Source of the DNA: Nitzschia sp. DOCU1
Lineage: Eukaryota > Bacillariophyta > Bacillariophyceae > Bacillariales > Bacillariaceae
Assembly (NCBI GenBank): GCA_951394045.1
Contig: OX595999.1
Coordinates: 682,001 to 746,000, forward strand
DNA: 64,000 bases
Direction: 5' to 3'
Shown: one piece after another, positions 22,269 through 34,127 of the stretch
Position numbering within the stretch: position 1 is the stretch's first letter
Layout of the letters: each line of letters starts with the position of its first letter
The notes under the pieces: generated by a model
What the model saw: only the letters and a program-made list of their open reading frames with translations
Databases searched by the model: none
Told to the model about the DNA's origin: nothing
Position numbers and translations under genes: made by a program

Positions 22269-22942
22269 CGTGAGCCATACCGTCAGTATACCGCAAGGAT
22301 ACCGACACTTCGTTGTTGTTACATTAAAATCTATGTAGTTTACTGCGCATATATTTATCATTTTGTCAGAACAGCTTGCTAGCTTGAGCTACAATAGAGC
22401 CAAGGCGAATTTTCCATTGGATGGACCGACATTTTTCTTTATTCGGGTGATTCGAAAATGTGACGATATCGGTGGGTCGACACGCGTGTTCGGTTTCATG
22501 TGCATCGATGCCACTATGAATCAAATATCGTCCCGCGCGAAAAGATTCAATATTGACCTACACATTTGTATATAGTAAAAGCCCGTTCTCGTAGAACCAA
22601 TGCGACGCTTACACGAATAATGATGCGCGCCCGGCGATCGTTGGAAGCTGTTCGTTGGCGCTTTTTCGCTGAAACGCAGTAACGCGTGTTTTCTTTGTCG
22701 GCAAAGCCGCCTCGGGTCGCAAGTTTACCTTGACGCTGTCCCCTCTAACTACTTCTCTCTCAATCATCTGAGATAGCTGTTGCTGCCTATTGTAGTGATT
22801 GCATCATCCGGGCGAGGAAATCTTGCCTATTGTCGTCAGAGACGGAAGGAAAGGCATCCACTGGAGTTTCAATCCTCGGGCTACTTGACAATTCTACCGG
22901 TTTTCTGAGGTGTGTTGTTGCAAACGCTAGCATATATTGAAT
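22269..22942. other. Intergenic, about 670 bp, no supported gene
   Basis: Contains the 3' flank of the modular gene and the upstream region of the DHHC gene. The only frames are below 80 codons and lack domains. No repeat is seen. Confidence 0.6.
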
Positions 22943-24317
22943 ATGACGTCTCAAGGAGGACCTCCCATGGACACGACAAGGTCTTATGTTACAGCACAGA
23001 CGAATTTCACCCACGACACGAAGCAGTCGGGGATGCCCATGATGGCTCAGCCTCAGCCGCCGCCGTTGCCAGCATTTTATCGCGTACTGGGATGCATTGA
23101 ATGCTACAAACCGTCTCGTGAATACCTCGAATATGACTACACATACGACGACGTGAACGGAAAGAAGCCGCCTCAGTCTTATCCGCGGATTCGGGAGCGC
23201 GGAGAGTATTATATCGACTCCTACAATGGAGAACCATGGTCGTGCAGCTTTGGAACTGCCGAGTCGGTGAGTGGCGAGGAACGAAGGTGAAGGAGGAATT
23301 GATTTCGTTTGCTTGTTTCACCCTCACAAAATTTTGGTCTCTTTCCTCGTTCAACAGAATGGTATCTGGTTCAATAGTTCGGATCAAGCGGGTTCGATCA
23401 TGTCAGCACTTGTTTGGCTACTAATGATGTATTCCGCAGTGACGGTGACTCTGTTAACTGTGACCGAAGGAATTCCGGTGTATCTGGGAATGATTTACAA
23501 TATGCTAGTGTTCATGGCTCTGGCGTGCCATGCGAAAACGAGTTTGACTGATCCTGGCAGTGTTCCCTTGGCTGCCATTCCATCGGAACGCCAACGGCTG
23601 ATGAAGGATTCCCACAGCATGTGTGGGCAATGCCAAACGTTCAAGCCGCCAATGTCGCACCACTGCCGCATTTGCAACCGGTGCATCAGCCGGATGGATC
23701 ACCACTGCCCGTGGATGAACAACTGCGTGGGGGCAAACAATCTAAGTAAGTCGACCAGTTTGCGGCGATGGAGCCTATTTGTTTAAGTTGCGCGTCCACT
23801 AACCCGTCGTGACAATTCAGAACATTTCCTTCTTTTCCTCGTCTACACTTGGACTTGCGCCGCCTACTCTCTGGCATTGTTTGGGTGGAACTACTTCTTC
23901 TGCGCCGATGAGGATTGTACCTTTCACCCTATTGTTGTGCATTTGGTGCGAATCATGACCTTCCTCTGCGTCGGAGCTTTCCTGTTCACTTCCAGCATGT
24001 TGATGAACGTTTGCTATGGTCTCATGACCGGTATTGGCACCATTGATCGTCTCAAGAAGAAAGCTACAAACACAATGAGTCAATCGGACGAGGAACCGAT
24101 CCCTCTAAAGGATGTCTTTGGCATTCAAGGATGGCATACGTGGCCATTCCCTGTTGACCCAATCTTCGAGGATTACGATGTCGTCACCGGATATTGCATG
24201 CCTCAAAGGTTGGATCGAGAGCGACAATTCATGGAGTACAAGCGACCGATCCCAGATATCTCCCAAAATCAATCCATGGAACTTCCCAAGTGTCTCAACG
24301 ATTTGCTGCCTGTTTAA
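22943..24317 (+). CDS. DHHC-type protein S-palmitoyltransferase
   Basis: Exons 22943-23266, 23358-23745 and 23821-24317 (introns 91 and 75 bp, GT-AG) give 402 aa. It transfers palmitate to cysteines of membrane proteins. The catalytic Cys-rich domain is complete: [21 protein letters not shown], then [13 protein letters not shown], with D-H-H-C intact. Four hydrophobic segments flank it: two before (about residues 135-185) and two after, the first of these encoded across intron 2 (N-L-K-H-F-L-L-F-L). The N-terminal 110 residues are cytosolic with a Pro-rich stretch and Y-x-P-S-R-E-Y. After the last membrane segment comes a cytosolic tail with [11 protein letters not shown]. Localisation to Golgi or plasma membrane is by family. 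Start chosen as the first ATG in the open frame. Confidence 0.93.
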
Positions 24318-24963
24318 ATATAACCATTTCACATCGAATACACACGGTGTGCGGCGCTTTCCTAATTTAATGAATCCAATACAGTATCTACAAATTGCGC
24401 TTTCTCTTAGCCTGCCTTAAAGAATGAACTTTTCCAGTACGATACACGATGGATAGTGAAGAAGTGGGTGATCCGTGGCAAAAGCACAGCATATCGATGG
24501 TGGGTGGGTGGATGCCCATACGATTTCTGGTCGAAGAGGTCAAAATGAATGACTCAATTGACCTGTTCTAGAAAGCGCGCCATAGCTTTTAAAACTACTA
24601 GCGCGAACCCTCCCTCCCTCCCTCCATCAGCGCGCCAACGCCACTTCATGCCACCACCACGTCATCCACGACTTCATGGCGAAACAAGCGGACAAGAAAA
24701 GCACTCCACTATTCATCAATACCCGAGAAGAAGGAGGAGATTGTGCCAAGGAACTTAATTTCCGCCACATCAGGAGAATATACCTTCCATCATTCTCGCT
24801 GACCACCACGTCAAAGGCTTTTGCATCATCGACTTCTTTCGATAGCCATTCATCTTGACAACAGCATGTGCTCCCACAATTCTCCAAACTTTATTTTTGC
24901 AACACAATCTCTCTATTCCCTTCAACCTAACGCACTACCTGTACTCACAAAAAGCCCTGCATC
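24318..24963. other. Intergenic, about 650 bp, with a short CCCT run
   Basis: Contains a CCCTCCCTCCCTCCAT run at about 24609-24625. No gene; short frames only. It should hold the promoter of the PRXL2-like gene. Confidence 0.6.
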
Positions 24964-25716
24964 ATGGCCGCCGTCTTGAAATCCATCTTTGCCTCCCCGC
25001 GAACGACATCTCCAAACAAGAGAACATCCATGTCGACTAGTGGAACCAACCTATCGGATGAATCAATATCATCGTTCAGCAGCGGCCGAGAATTGCCTGA
25101 GTCTCTGGCCAAGAGCATTCCCGCTATTTACAAGGAGACGCTTACTCCTCTTGATCTGCGATTCGGCGCCGTCCGAATGGAGCATCATGAATTGACAGTT
25201 GCCGAATCTCACCGCAAAGCAACGAACGAAACTATGTTTCTTGGAAAGGCCAAGGCGTCCATTTGCTTTGTTGTGCGACGTCCGGGCTGCCTACTTTGCC
25301 ACGAGCAGGGAATGGCGCTCACTGAATTGGTTTCTCAGTTTGACGACAACAAAGTTGCCGCTTGGGCTGTGGTCAAGGAGATCAACGTGGACAATGAGGG
25401 TTTGCTCGCCTTGTATCAAGATTATTTCAAGTATCCTTTCTTTCTGGATGCCAAGCAAAGGCTGTACAAGGCTCTAGGGGATCGTCGTGCCAGTTTGTTC
25501 AAGACTATCTTGAACTACAGCAACTACAAGGAGCGACTAGAGAAAAAGAACATCAAAGGTGACATGATTGGCAAGGGGGAAGGAATTGTTCTCGGGGGCA
25601 TTATCATCTTTGATTCTAAGGGTGAAATCAAATATGCTTGTCTTGAAGAGAGCGGAGAAGAACTTCCCGTCGAAGAAATCCGATCTGTTCTGGATGAGCT
25701 CATCAACGCCGAATAA
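24964..25716 (+). CDS. Peroxiredoxin-like PRXL2 (AhpC/TSA_2) family protein
   Basis: Single exon, 250 aa, ATG 24964. Residues 1-50 are Ser/Thr/Arg-rich and could be a mitochondrial or plastid presequence or a disordered tail. The rest is a thioredoxin-fold domain of the PRXL2/FAM213 kind: an edge strand A-S-I-C-F-V-V-R-R-P-G-C-L-L-C-H-E-Q with the CxxC redox pair, Y-F-K-Y-P-F-F-L-D, K-A-L-G-D-R, G-K-G-E-G-I-V-L-G-G and a final strand I-I-I-F-D-S-K-G. Family members are redox proteins; some act as prostaglandin F synthases in animals, but the substrate here is unknown. It converges with the DUS gene 260 bp downstream. Confidence 0.87.
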   Translation: MAAVLKSIFASPRTTSPNKRTSMSTSGTNLSDESISSFSSGRELPESLAKSIPAIYKETLTPLDLRFGAVRMEHHELTVAESHRKATNETMFLGKAKASICFVVRRPGCLLCHEQGMALTELVSQFDDNKVAAWAVVKEINVDNEGLLALYQDYFKYPFFLDAKQRLYKALGDRRASLFKTILNYSNYKERLEKKNIKGDMIGKGEGIVLGGIIIFDSKGEIKYACLEESGEELPVEEIRSVLDELINAE

Positions 25717-25976
25717 GAAGCTTTGCCCCATGTTTAGAAAACTGGGGAAGAATATTCTTGTGCATCCGCCCTTCTTGACGTGGGCTGCGAAGAGTTCAGT
25801 CCGCTGGGAAATGAATGAGCGTTGGGGGACAAAATCCTATTGCAGGCCATGAGACGCGGGCTAAAGTACTATTCAGCCCGATTCCCCTCCAACGGGGGCT
25901 ATAAGCTCTACAAATAACTTGTAAGACAATTCATTCAGTCATTCAAATATAGTACGGATATTCCATTTCTGTACAT

Positions 25977-27266
25977 TTAGTAGTCTGCATCTTCTTCTGA
26001 CCCGAACAAACCGCAAAATGCCTTCTCCTCTTCGTACTCATCATCATCGTCACCTTGCGATGCGTTGGCCTCCTGACCGTCGTCACCCTCTGGCGTCTCC
26101 TGGCCTTCTTCATATCGATGTCGCCGGTACCACGACAAGGATTCCTCTGCGACAACGAGATTATGTTCATCATGGTACTTCTGGCAGAGATCGATGGCAG
26201 CGTCCAGCGCATCGAGTGAATCCGCAGTCACCAAGGTCATCCGCAACTGGGGATCTGCCTGCAAATCGGCGTGAAGGAAACGATGAATATGAACACGGAT
26301 GCATTTGAGAATACTTCCCTGCCCTCCCACGTGTGGCGGATACAGCCGCGCAAGCGCAATGTATTCCTTTGCCAGCTGGATTCGGCCTATATTTCGAATG
26401 GGATACTGCGGCTCAAAGTAAAATAGTGGAGGATACTCGAGTATCGACTCGCTCGTCATAATACCGTCCGCATTTGTGACTCGTAAACATTCATTCACGT
26501 CTTCAAATGTCTCGATACTTCCATTGGCAAAGATCGGGATTCGGGATCCAAACATCTCGACGGCTTTCCGAATCGTTTCCCAGTCGGCTGTGCCCGTATA
26601 ACGAGACTTTTGATGCCTCGTCCGACCGTGAATGGTCAATAAATGAATACCAGCGTCCACCAATTTGGAATACAACTCCAAACTGTGCTTTGGAATATCA
26701 AAGACCTCGGAATGGTACCTAGGATCTTCGCCGAGATGGTTTGAGTTCGGAGGCGGCAACAACCGAACCTTGACAGACAGTGGTACTCGCAGATGTTTGA
26801 CGAGATGCTTAACCAAAGTCAAAAGAGTTTCCTCCTGTTCCAACAAGAAAGCTCCATAATTTCCTCGTCTTGCAATCCCTTGAGGACAACCGCAATTGAT
26901 GTCAATGCCGTCGACGTATGGTTCTAACATTTTAGCAGCTTCCAGGACAACGTCGGGATCGCTCCCACATAATTGTGCAATGAGTGGCCTATCAGTCTCA
27001 AGCCAGGTGCCGGTGAATTTGCTCCGGTAAACTTTGGAAGTAGTCAATATCTTCGAGTGAATCATGGGAGTGAAGCACAGATTAGCGCCATACTTTCGTG
27101 CCAACAATCGAAAAGGCAAGTCTGACTGATCGACCATGGGCGCTACTACCAGCGCCTTTCCGTCTTGCCGCATCGAATTTGGATTTGGGTATTTTGCCAG
27201 CAGCTTGCTGATCCATTGTCGGTCGATGGGGATCGGTGCACTCGTTTCTTCTTTCTTTTCGTCCAT
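25977..27266 (-). CDS. tRNA-dihydrouridine synthase, DUS1-like
   Basis: Single exon, 429 aa; ATG at 27266 (the frame is open three codons further but only from TTG). The enzyme reduces uridines in the tRNA D-loop (positions 16/17 for yeast Dus1) using FMN and NAD(P)H. Seen: A-P-M-V-D-Q-S-D-L-P-F-R (FMN-binding strand), A-Q-L-C-G-S-D-P, D-I-N-C-G-C-P-Q (catalytic Cys before Pro), S-V-K-V-R (FMN-contact Lys), T-I-H-G-R-T-R-x-Q, I-F-A-N-G-S-I and G-I-M-T-S-E-S. The C-terminus is rich in acidic residues (D-D-D-D-E-Y-E-E-E). It is divergent from the zinc-ribbon gene across a 1.77-kb gap. Confidence 0.93.
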   Translation of the reverse strand: MDEKKEETSAPIPIDRQWISKLLAKYPNPNSMRQDGKALVVAPMVDQSDLPFRLLARKYGANLCFTPMIHSKILTTSKVYRSKFTGTWLETDRPLIAQLCGSDPDVVLEAAKMLEPYVDGIDINCGCPQGIARRGNYGAFLLEQEETLLTLVKHLVKHLRVPLSVKVRLLPPPNSNHLGEDPRYHSEVFDIPKHSLELYSKLVDAGIHLLTIHGRTRHQKSRYTGTADWETIRKAVEMFGSRIPIFANGSIETFEDVNECLRVTNADGIMTSESILEYPPLFYFEPQYPIRNIGRIQLAKEYIALARLYPPHVGGQGSILKCIRVHIHRFLHADLQADPQLRMTLVTADSLDALDAAIDLCQKYHDEHNLVVAEESLSWYRRHRYEEGQETPEGDDGQEANASQGDDDDEYEEEKAFCGLFGSEEDADY

Positions 27267-29033
27267 GTTACTCAAGGTCTTTCGTCGTCGGCTTTCGACT
27301 CAAATTTTCTCTTTAGGGAGGATGTGCGTGCCTTGACCCAAGTCGGTAGGAATGTTAAGGAACCTGTCTCCTTTGTGCTATGGTGGATGATTCGTGATCC
27401 TTTTCAGGCTTGATCGATCGTCGCTGTGATAAAGAGAGGCCTGCGCCGCGGTTCATGGTTGTTCATCTTTCGGTGGGAGAAAATCCATCACAGGCGGTTT
27501 TTTCATGTGGCTTTGGCGCCATTTTGTCTGGCCGCCGTTGTTCCACGTACAGTCAGTACATACCAGGTATATACTGTGCGGAGTACTGGCAGTACTCAAG
27601 TATCATACCTTGGTGGGCTATCTTTGGGCGGGTGGGATAGCCAATCGATAGATATGACTCTAGTAACACTCGAATCGCTCTCTACTATCATATCGTACTG
27701 GTAATAACAGTAGATTGTGCATACACCAGGGAGAAATACACTCCATAGTAGCGTACCGTCCACGTGGTAGTTGACAAGCTATCGGCCTTTTTAAGATAGT
27801 AGTTTGATTGACAAGAGCCGACCACGATATGGGGCTGTACCTACTATCGGCCGGGCACACAGCCCGAGTGGCTCAGATTGATCATACTGGCAGGTGAGGA
27901 TGAGACGCGACGCCTCGTCAAAATACACGTGGTAGATATGCAAGCAAATGGTTCCATTCGAAAAATCTGTTGCGAAACGACTGCATGTGAATGGGTCGGT
28001 TCCTTCTTGCATCTGAGCTGGGGTTAAGAGCAGCTTCGGTTGATGATCACTGAGCCTCCGTAAATGTCGCGGCCGACAGCATGGCCTGCCCACCCAGACC
28101 CAGTCCTAATTGGTCTCTAAGTATCACATCCGCACTCTGCAAAGTCTCGGTCAATCGAGAGTAAGAAAACACGGACATCCAATGTCGATGATGGATCAAA
28201 TGTCGGTGCCACGGTTGATTGACACGGATCATTATTGAAAGGCCATCGCGTAGTAGAGCAGCCAGTTGAAACTCCTTCATGTCATCTACCAATAAAACTT
28301 CCATTCCTGTCTAGTTCTCGATTGCCCGACCGTTCCCAGTCGCCAACGACGACCAGTAGTGGATGCAAAAACCTTGCCAGCAACACGATCATTGCCAAGT
28401 TGTGGATGTGCCGTTCTCAAAGGTGTCACATGCCGTTCTCAAAGGTGTCACAAGAAAAGGGCTCGGTCTGATTCTTTTGAACATTTGAACCATTTGTCCC
28501 TGTGCCGATGCCTCGTATCGTAAAGATTCCATTCCCTCATTCGTGTAGCCATTCTAAAGTACCAGGTATGGTGTTCGAACAAGAATCAAATGCCAATGTA
28601 CCACTACTCGGGATTCAACAGACAAATCGAACCGGTTCGAGCTGTGAAAGGATCCCGCACCAATTGCGCGGGAAACCTTTTTGTACCCACAAAATATGCG
28701 TAGGATTCTACGGTCAAGAATCTTAAAGGTTTCAAATTATACGTAGTTGTAAGCTAAGCATAGAGCGCGCCGGCTTCGTGTGACAAGACACATTATTCAG
28801 GACTGCATACAAAGTATCACCTTTCTCGCCAACTGGCTCGCTGAAAGATCTCAACTCGGACCATTTTTTCGGATGGCGATAGCGAGTCACCCTTTCCTTC
28901 TTCCTATCGTCGCTAGCTCTCTGAGACTGGAGTACACTGAGCACAAACGTCCCATCATTTTCAAAACACTTTGACGTTGTTGGTGGATTGATCGAACGAT
29001 CAATTGAACAGTTGCCGACCAGCGACGACAAAG
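27267..29033. other. Intergenic, 1.77 kb, between divergent genes
   Basis: No supported gene. Frames of up to 103 codons occur, for example 28047-28304 on the minus strand, but without domain or conservation I can point to. The region holds two TACCAGGTA motifs (27561 and 28560), several GTACT/AGTAC stretches near 27580, and a 22-bp perfect tandem duplication at 28409-28452. Confidence 0.5.
28409..28452. repeat. 22-bp perfect tandem duplication
   Basis: Two head-to-tail copies (28409-28430, 28431-28452) starting TGCCGTTCTCAAAGG. Non-coding. Confidence 0.9.
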
Positions 29034-32000
29034 ATGGACATTGAAATTGAGAATATCAACAGCAACATTTCCAACGCCATGGAAGACGAAGAAGCACACA
29101 TCGAACAACTCCTGAGCGAGAAGCTCATGGAGGGTTATGTTTTGTTGGAAAAATCCTGCCCCGTCTGCTCAACTCCTTTGGTTAAGAATCACGATGGTGA
29201 TGATGAAGACGAAGAGCCCGTTCAGAAGGAGATTGAGCCTGTTATGATCCCAAAGGGGTCCTTCACACAGCCCTTCAAGCCTGTGGCCGGCGTTCCCTTT
29301 TGCGTGGCATGCAGCTCCCATGTCATCACTCAAGAGGGAGAAATCAGTATCCTGGAAAAGTGTAGCTCGCTGAAAGGCAAAGGCGGAATTCTAGTCGCCT
29401 TGACGGGACGTGGGGATGCCAACAAACCTCTCCGCGTGGAAGAGCCAGAAATTATCGATGTTACCACATTAGATGAGGCGGAACCCAGCCATGCGGATGA
29501 GAAGAAGGACGAGGACTTGGTAGAGGAAACCTTGATGGAATACAGCGTTCGGTGAGTTCTGACACAACATTTGCGATGAAATTCGACACAATTATTTGTC
29601 TAACTCGTATTGCTAATAATTACTGCAGCCGCGAAATCGCCACCAAGGTACTTGGCGCGAAAATGCTTCAGGGATATTCTTTGCTGGAGAAGCAATGTGA
29701 CAAATGCGGCATGCCCACCATGGAATATCAAGGATTGGTGGAGTGCGTCGTATGCCCTGCTTTGATCAAGAAAGCCAAGAAGAAACTAAAGGCGCAAAAG
29801 AAGCTTGAGAAGGAAACAGCTCTTCTCGAGCGAGAAATCATCAGCGCAAAGTTTAAGAAAGCCTCAGAAGAGAAGAAAGCCATCGAAGCCACTTCTATTG
29901 AGGAACAGAAACGCCACGAGGCGGCAGTGAAGCGCGAAAGAGAGCGAATGGAGCGTGAAGCCAAGGAACGAGAGCTTCAATCGCTCCTTGAAAAGGAGGC
30001 GGACCAGGAACGCCGACGACAAATTATTGAGAACGAGAAAAGGCGAGTTGCTGCCCTCGAGGCCGAGCAAGCCCGATTGCTCGAAGATGCCAAATCAAAA
30101 GCTGCGCTTGACGCACAACGAACTGTGGAGCAAGAAGAGGCGATGGCAATGAAGGCATTGGAGGAGGCGATGAAGCTGGACGAAATGCGAAGATCCAAGG
30201 CCCAAGCCATTGAGCTGGAGTATGCCGCTGCCACTCAGAGACGCAAGGAGGTCGAAGAAGAAATTGCGGAGGAACGTAGACGTCTTGAGGCCATGGAACA
30301 ACGACGCCGTTCTGGTCTTTCCACTGCTTTAGAGAGCATGAACCGCGATGTCCTTGTGGCTGAGCACCGCAAGCGTCTTGAGGCAAAGGCCAAACTAGAC
30401 TTGCAGATTGCCCGCCTAGAGCACGACATTGCCAACGAGTTTGCCGAGACTAAGGTGATTAGTGACGAGAAGCGTGCGGAGGATGAGGCACGCATGATCG
30501 CTCTTCTAGAGGAAGAAGCCGCATCCAAGGCCAAAGCCGCAGAAGATGCCATTCGCAAAGCAAAAGCCGCGTTGGAGCACGTTCAGTCTGCTCGACGAGA
30601 GGTCATTGCGCAAACTATTGCACTGGCCGAACAAGAAGCCATCGCCGAAGCCGAGAATATTATCAAGAAGGAACGTGAGGACTACAAGGCCCCGGTGATT
30701 CTTCCTAGTTCCTCCGAAATTAGGCGCGAGAACTGGGAAACCCTCCGCACGGAGGGACGATCTGTCATGACACGCCGTGTCATGGCTGGCTGGGTCTTGT
30801 TGTCGGAGTTCTGCGAAGGTACTGAGTGCCACAGCTCGCCCTTGATCACCAAGGACGGTAAGAAGGAGTGCGTTGTCTGTGGCGGATGCGGCGATGGAAC
30901 CGACGGTGCGTACATCGACGTAGAGGACTACGACGTAGTTCCCACCGACGATGAATTGAGAGCTATGCGTGAAAGCGGCGTAATGCCAGATGACGACGAG
31001 GATGCCGGATACGAAATTACCATCGCTGGACCTAGACCCATCTGCCCGACTGAGGACCACACGTTTGAAGAGATTCAACAAGATTTCGAGACCAAGCGAA
31101 ATATGGTCAGCAAAGAGATTGGAAGAAGGATGATCGAAGGGTGGACTCTTTTGGACGCTTCTTGCCCTCACTGCGTCATGCCTCTTATGATGGATACTGC
31201 CGGCAATACCGACGTCTGTGTGCTGTGTGGCCTTGTGAATACTATTCATGACAACGACGGATCGACAATCAAGACCGTAGAAGTCCCGGTTAAGTCGGTC
31301 CCCGCCCAACTAACTAAATCCCAGCCCAAGCTATCGGAAACGGCAACCCTACGTACCAAGCCCTACACGGATGACGCAGAAACCATGGTGTCGACACTGC
31401 CAACGATGCACGACACCGTCAAATCTGTTGACGAAACATCAGTGAACGAGATCGAGGAATCAATTGAGACGAGCATGAGCAAAGACCTCCCGCCAGCACC
31501 TACTATGGAATCCAAGGAATCTCAGGATGACAATCTTGCGGAGAGCATTAGGGCCAATGCCCAGCGAAAGCAACCTGCTTCAATTGGCCATCGAAGCGAT
31601 CCTCCGGCATCTGTCAAGGCCGCGAGTGTCTCAAAGAAGGCTGTTGACCCTGCCCCGATCGATGTCACGCTTTCCAGCAAGAGCGCGGAAGACGACGAGC
31701 ATTTTTCTCAGGGCGGGTTCTCCACCATGATTACGGGAACTCCAACTGGACACGAGGCGACTTTGCAACCATCTCTCACGAAGGAAGAAGTTGAGGACCT
31801 TGTCGACGCCTATGTTGCTATTAGCCTGGACCCCACTGTAAGCGCGGAAGATAAGATGGATCTGGCTGAAGAGCTAAAGCGCAGAATGACAGACGATGAC
31901 GGAGTCATCCACTTGGAAGACGTGCCCTCGCCTCAAAACTTCAAATTCGACATGGTTCCTTCTGAGGACCATGAGGGTCAAACTGTTAACACAAGCAAGA

Positions 32001-32425
32001 AGCAACGCCCAACTCCCGAAACAATGGGAAGACCAAGAGGCAAACCCAACACTCCGTTGACCATCAGTGCGAGTACTCCGACTTCCCGTGGCATACCACC
32101 ACGGCCCGAATCAACGACCTCTCGGGGATCTCCTAGGCGACCACCTCGCTCTACCACCACACCTCGTTCTTCGTCTTCTCCCGGCGGAAGTTTTATTTTC
32201 ACAGGAGGGCCCTCGGATGTGACCTCTCTTGGTGAAATGAGTCGAGCTGAGTCTGTTGCAACCGATGCCCTCGACTCCATCTTGGACCGTATTGATGCTG
32301 CCAAGGCAATTTTGCTTCGAGACGATATCACGGTCAAGGAGCAGTTGGAAGCAGCCAATTTGATTGAGAAACTTGCCCAGGCTGCGGTTGCGGTGAAGGC
32401 TCTTGAAAGGATCGATCGCTACTAA
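29034..32425 (+). CDS. Four-zinc-ribbon (Auto_anti-p27/ZNRD2-like) coiled-coil protein, 1104 aa
   Basis: Exons 29034-29551 and 29629-32425; 77-bp intron. Four zinc ribbons share the ZNRD2/SSSCA1 pattern G-W/Y-x-L-L-x-x-x-C-x-x-C-x-x-P ... C-x-x-C: ribbon 1 (residues about 25-100, E-K-S-C-P-V-C-S-T-P and C-V-A-C, with an acidic insert), ribbon 2 (173-215, E-K-Q-C-D-K-C-G-M-P and C-V-V-C), ribbon 3 (540-605, first pair as F-C-E-G-T-E-C, then C-V-V-C), ribbon 4 (650-707, C-P-H-C and C-V-L-C). A 320-residue highly charged coiled coil separates ribbons 2 and 3. Residues about 715-1035 are Ser/Thr/Pro-rich and disordered and the C-terminus is a helix (D-S-I-L-D-R-I-D-A-A). The single-ribbon animal protein ZNRD2 binds centromere and tankyrase-type partners; the role of this long form is unknown. 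A cytoskeletal or scaffold role is an inference. Confidence 0.85.
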
Positions 32426-32970
32426 ACGAACGAAGAGTTCGTCTTGGGAGCATGCATGTCTTGAAGATTGTAGAGTAGCTCATGCGGCAATAGTATTCTT
32501 GGTACCACTAGACTAAATGAAGAATAATGCATAAGTAAACTTGTTGTTGTGTCCAATTGTGACCACCAGTTCGATCTTTCAGTTTGGTACTACGTCCTAA
32601 TTCGTCGCTTGTAACACGTTGATACTGGGTGAATACTATCGCAGGTACAAAAGTTCAAGCCCCTGTGTCCTTTGCCAGTAGACAAGGGCATGACATACTA
32701 CTGTCAACATTAATTATTATTGATTAGAGTGCGTCGTCCGCTGTGATAGGAAGTCTCCACTCATTCAACCGTGTAGTACCGGAACTACCGGTAGTACAGT
32801 TGCTTGTTTGCTTTATCGTACTTTCGGTGGGTCGCTAATACCGTAGATCACAGTCCTCCTGGCAGCGTTGCAAAACTTCATGCCATCGAATTCGCGGGCA
32901 GGCGCGACTTTCTCGTCGCACAGCCAAAAATCCATCAGCGCACCGATCACTTCGGACCATAACAAGTTCC
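32426..32970. other. Intergenic, 545 bp, no supported gene
   Basis: Tandem orientation: 3' flank of the zinc-ribbon gene and upstream region of the glycosylase gene. It contains a CCGGAACTACCGGTAG near-repeat at about 32777. No gene. Confidence 0.6.
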
Positions 32971-34065
32971 ATGCGGATATTGCAATCAATTTGTCTCACA
33001 ATTTGCATATATTGTTGCTGTTTGATGCTTGGGCAAGGGTTGCTTCTTGGGTTACGCAGCTATAACAGAAATAATTTGATAGGAAACGTTTTGTCGCTGG
33101 TAAGCCTTACTCCGCCGCGTGGTCCAATGACGGGAACTGCCGCTAGGAGAATAACGCGGCTGAGCGCCCAGAAAGAGTCCTCGTCCTCTTCAAGAAATAA
33201 AACAACTGCTAGCAGTAAAAGTCCTTCGCCGGTGGCCAAGAAGAAGGCTAAATTGCACACAGTCAAAACCCCTCCCAACAACGAAGGGCGGACTACAACG
33301 TCAGATTTCGAAAGCGGGCCTTGGTATCATAAATTTACGAAAGGCGACGAAGAATATGATCGTTACATGGCAACTGAATGGGGTTTTGAAAAGGTAAGGA
33401 CCTCGTGGAAGATTTGATATCGCGCCGGTTCTTATTGCCGCATCCTCAACAGAACGGTATCCTTTGGACTGTCCGCGTTTTCCTCTCCTCAGCGGGGTAC
33501 AGTGCCATTGTTTGAGAAAATGTCCTTGGAAGGAGCCCAATCTGGCTTGTCTTGGCTGACAATCTTGCGAAAACGAGAAGCGTATCGAAGAGTCTTTTAT
33601 GATTTTCAGATTGACAAGGTTGCTACTATGACCAATAAGGATGTTGAACGGATACTCGCCGAAGAAGACAAACTAAATCCTAGGAATATTGTGGTACGGC
33701 ACCGAGGCAAGATTGAATCAGTCATCAGCAATGCCAAATGCATACAAAAGCTGTTGCAAGAGAATCCTGGAAACCCAGATTACTTTGATGAATTCCTTTG
33801 GGGTTTTGTCAATGACAAGCCGATTCTGAATACTCGATGGGATGGGAAAAGCTTAGACAACGTCGTCAACCAAACTGAAGAGAGTCGGGCAATGAGCAAG
33901 GCTTTGAAATCCAGAGGGTTCCGATTTGTGGGTCCAACTACCATGTATGCACTGATGCAGAGCTGCGGAATGGTGATCGACCATCCAGTGGACAGCCCTG
34001 AGTGGCATGCGGCTCGTAATCGCTTGATGGAACGCCCCGGAGGATATGTAGAACAGAAACCATAG
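32971..34065 (+). CDS. DNA-3-methyladenine glycosylase I (TAG family), zinc site apparently lost
   Basis: Exons 32971-33393 and 33493-34065 (99-bp intron, phase 0), 331 aa. TAG enzymes excise 3-methyladenine from alkylated DNA in base-excision repair. The match to bacterial TAG is long: A-T-E-W-G, L-E-G-A-Q-S-G-L-S-W-L-T-I-L-R-K-R-E, V-V-R-H-R-G-K-I-E-S-V-I-S-N-A, F-L-W-G-F-V-N, S-K-A-L-K-S-R-G-F-R-F-V-G-P-T and M-Q-S-C-G-M-V-I-D-H. The positions of the bacterial zinc ligands are mostly replaced: no Cys near the start of the domain, Met for the first His (Y-M-A-T-E-W-G), no Cys after I-D-H-P-V. From ATG 32971 the N-terminus is very hydrophobic and Cys-rich, signal-like; from the later ATG 33127 it would be a Ser/Lys-rich nuclear-type tail. 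Both starts are possible. Confidence 0.9.
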
Positions 34066-34127
34066 GCAGAGGGAAAATCACCACGACATCAGATATCAGA
34101 AAGTTTCATTGGTGTCCCTCTAAACGT

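Noticed and set aside
28047..28304. 85-codon minus-strand frame in the 1.77-kb gap
   Set aside because: No recognisable domain, no splice partners, and similar-length frames occur by chance in this GC range.
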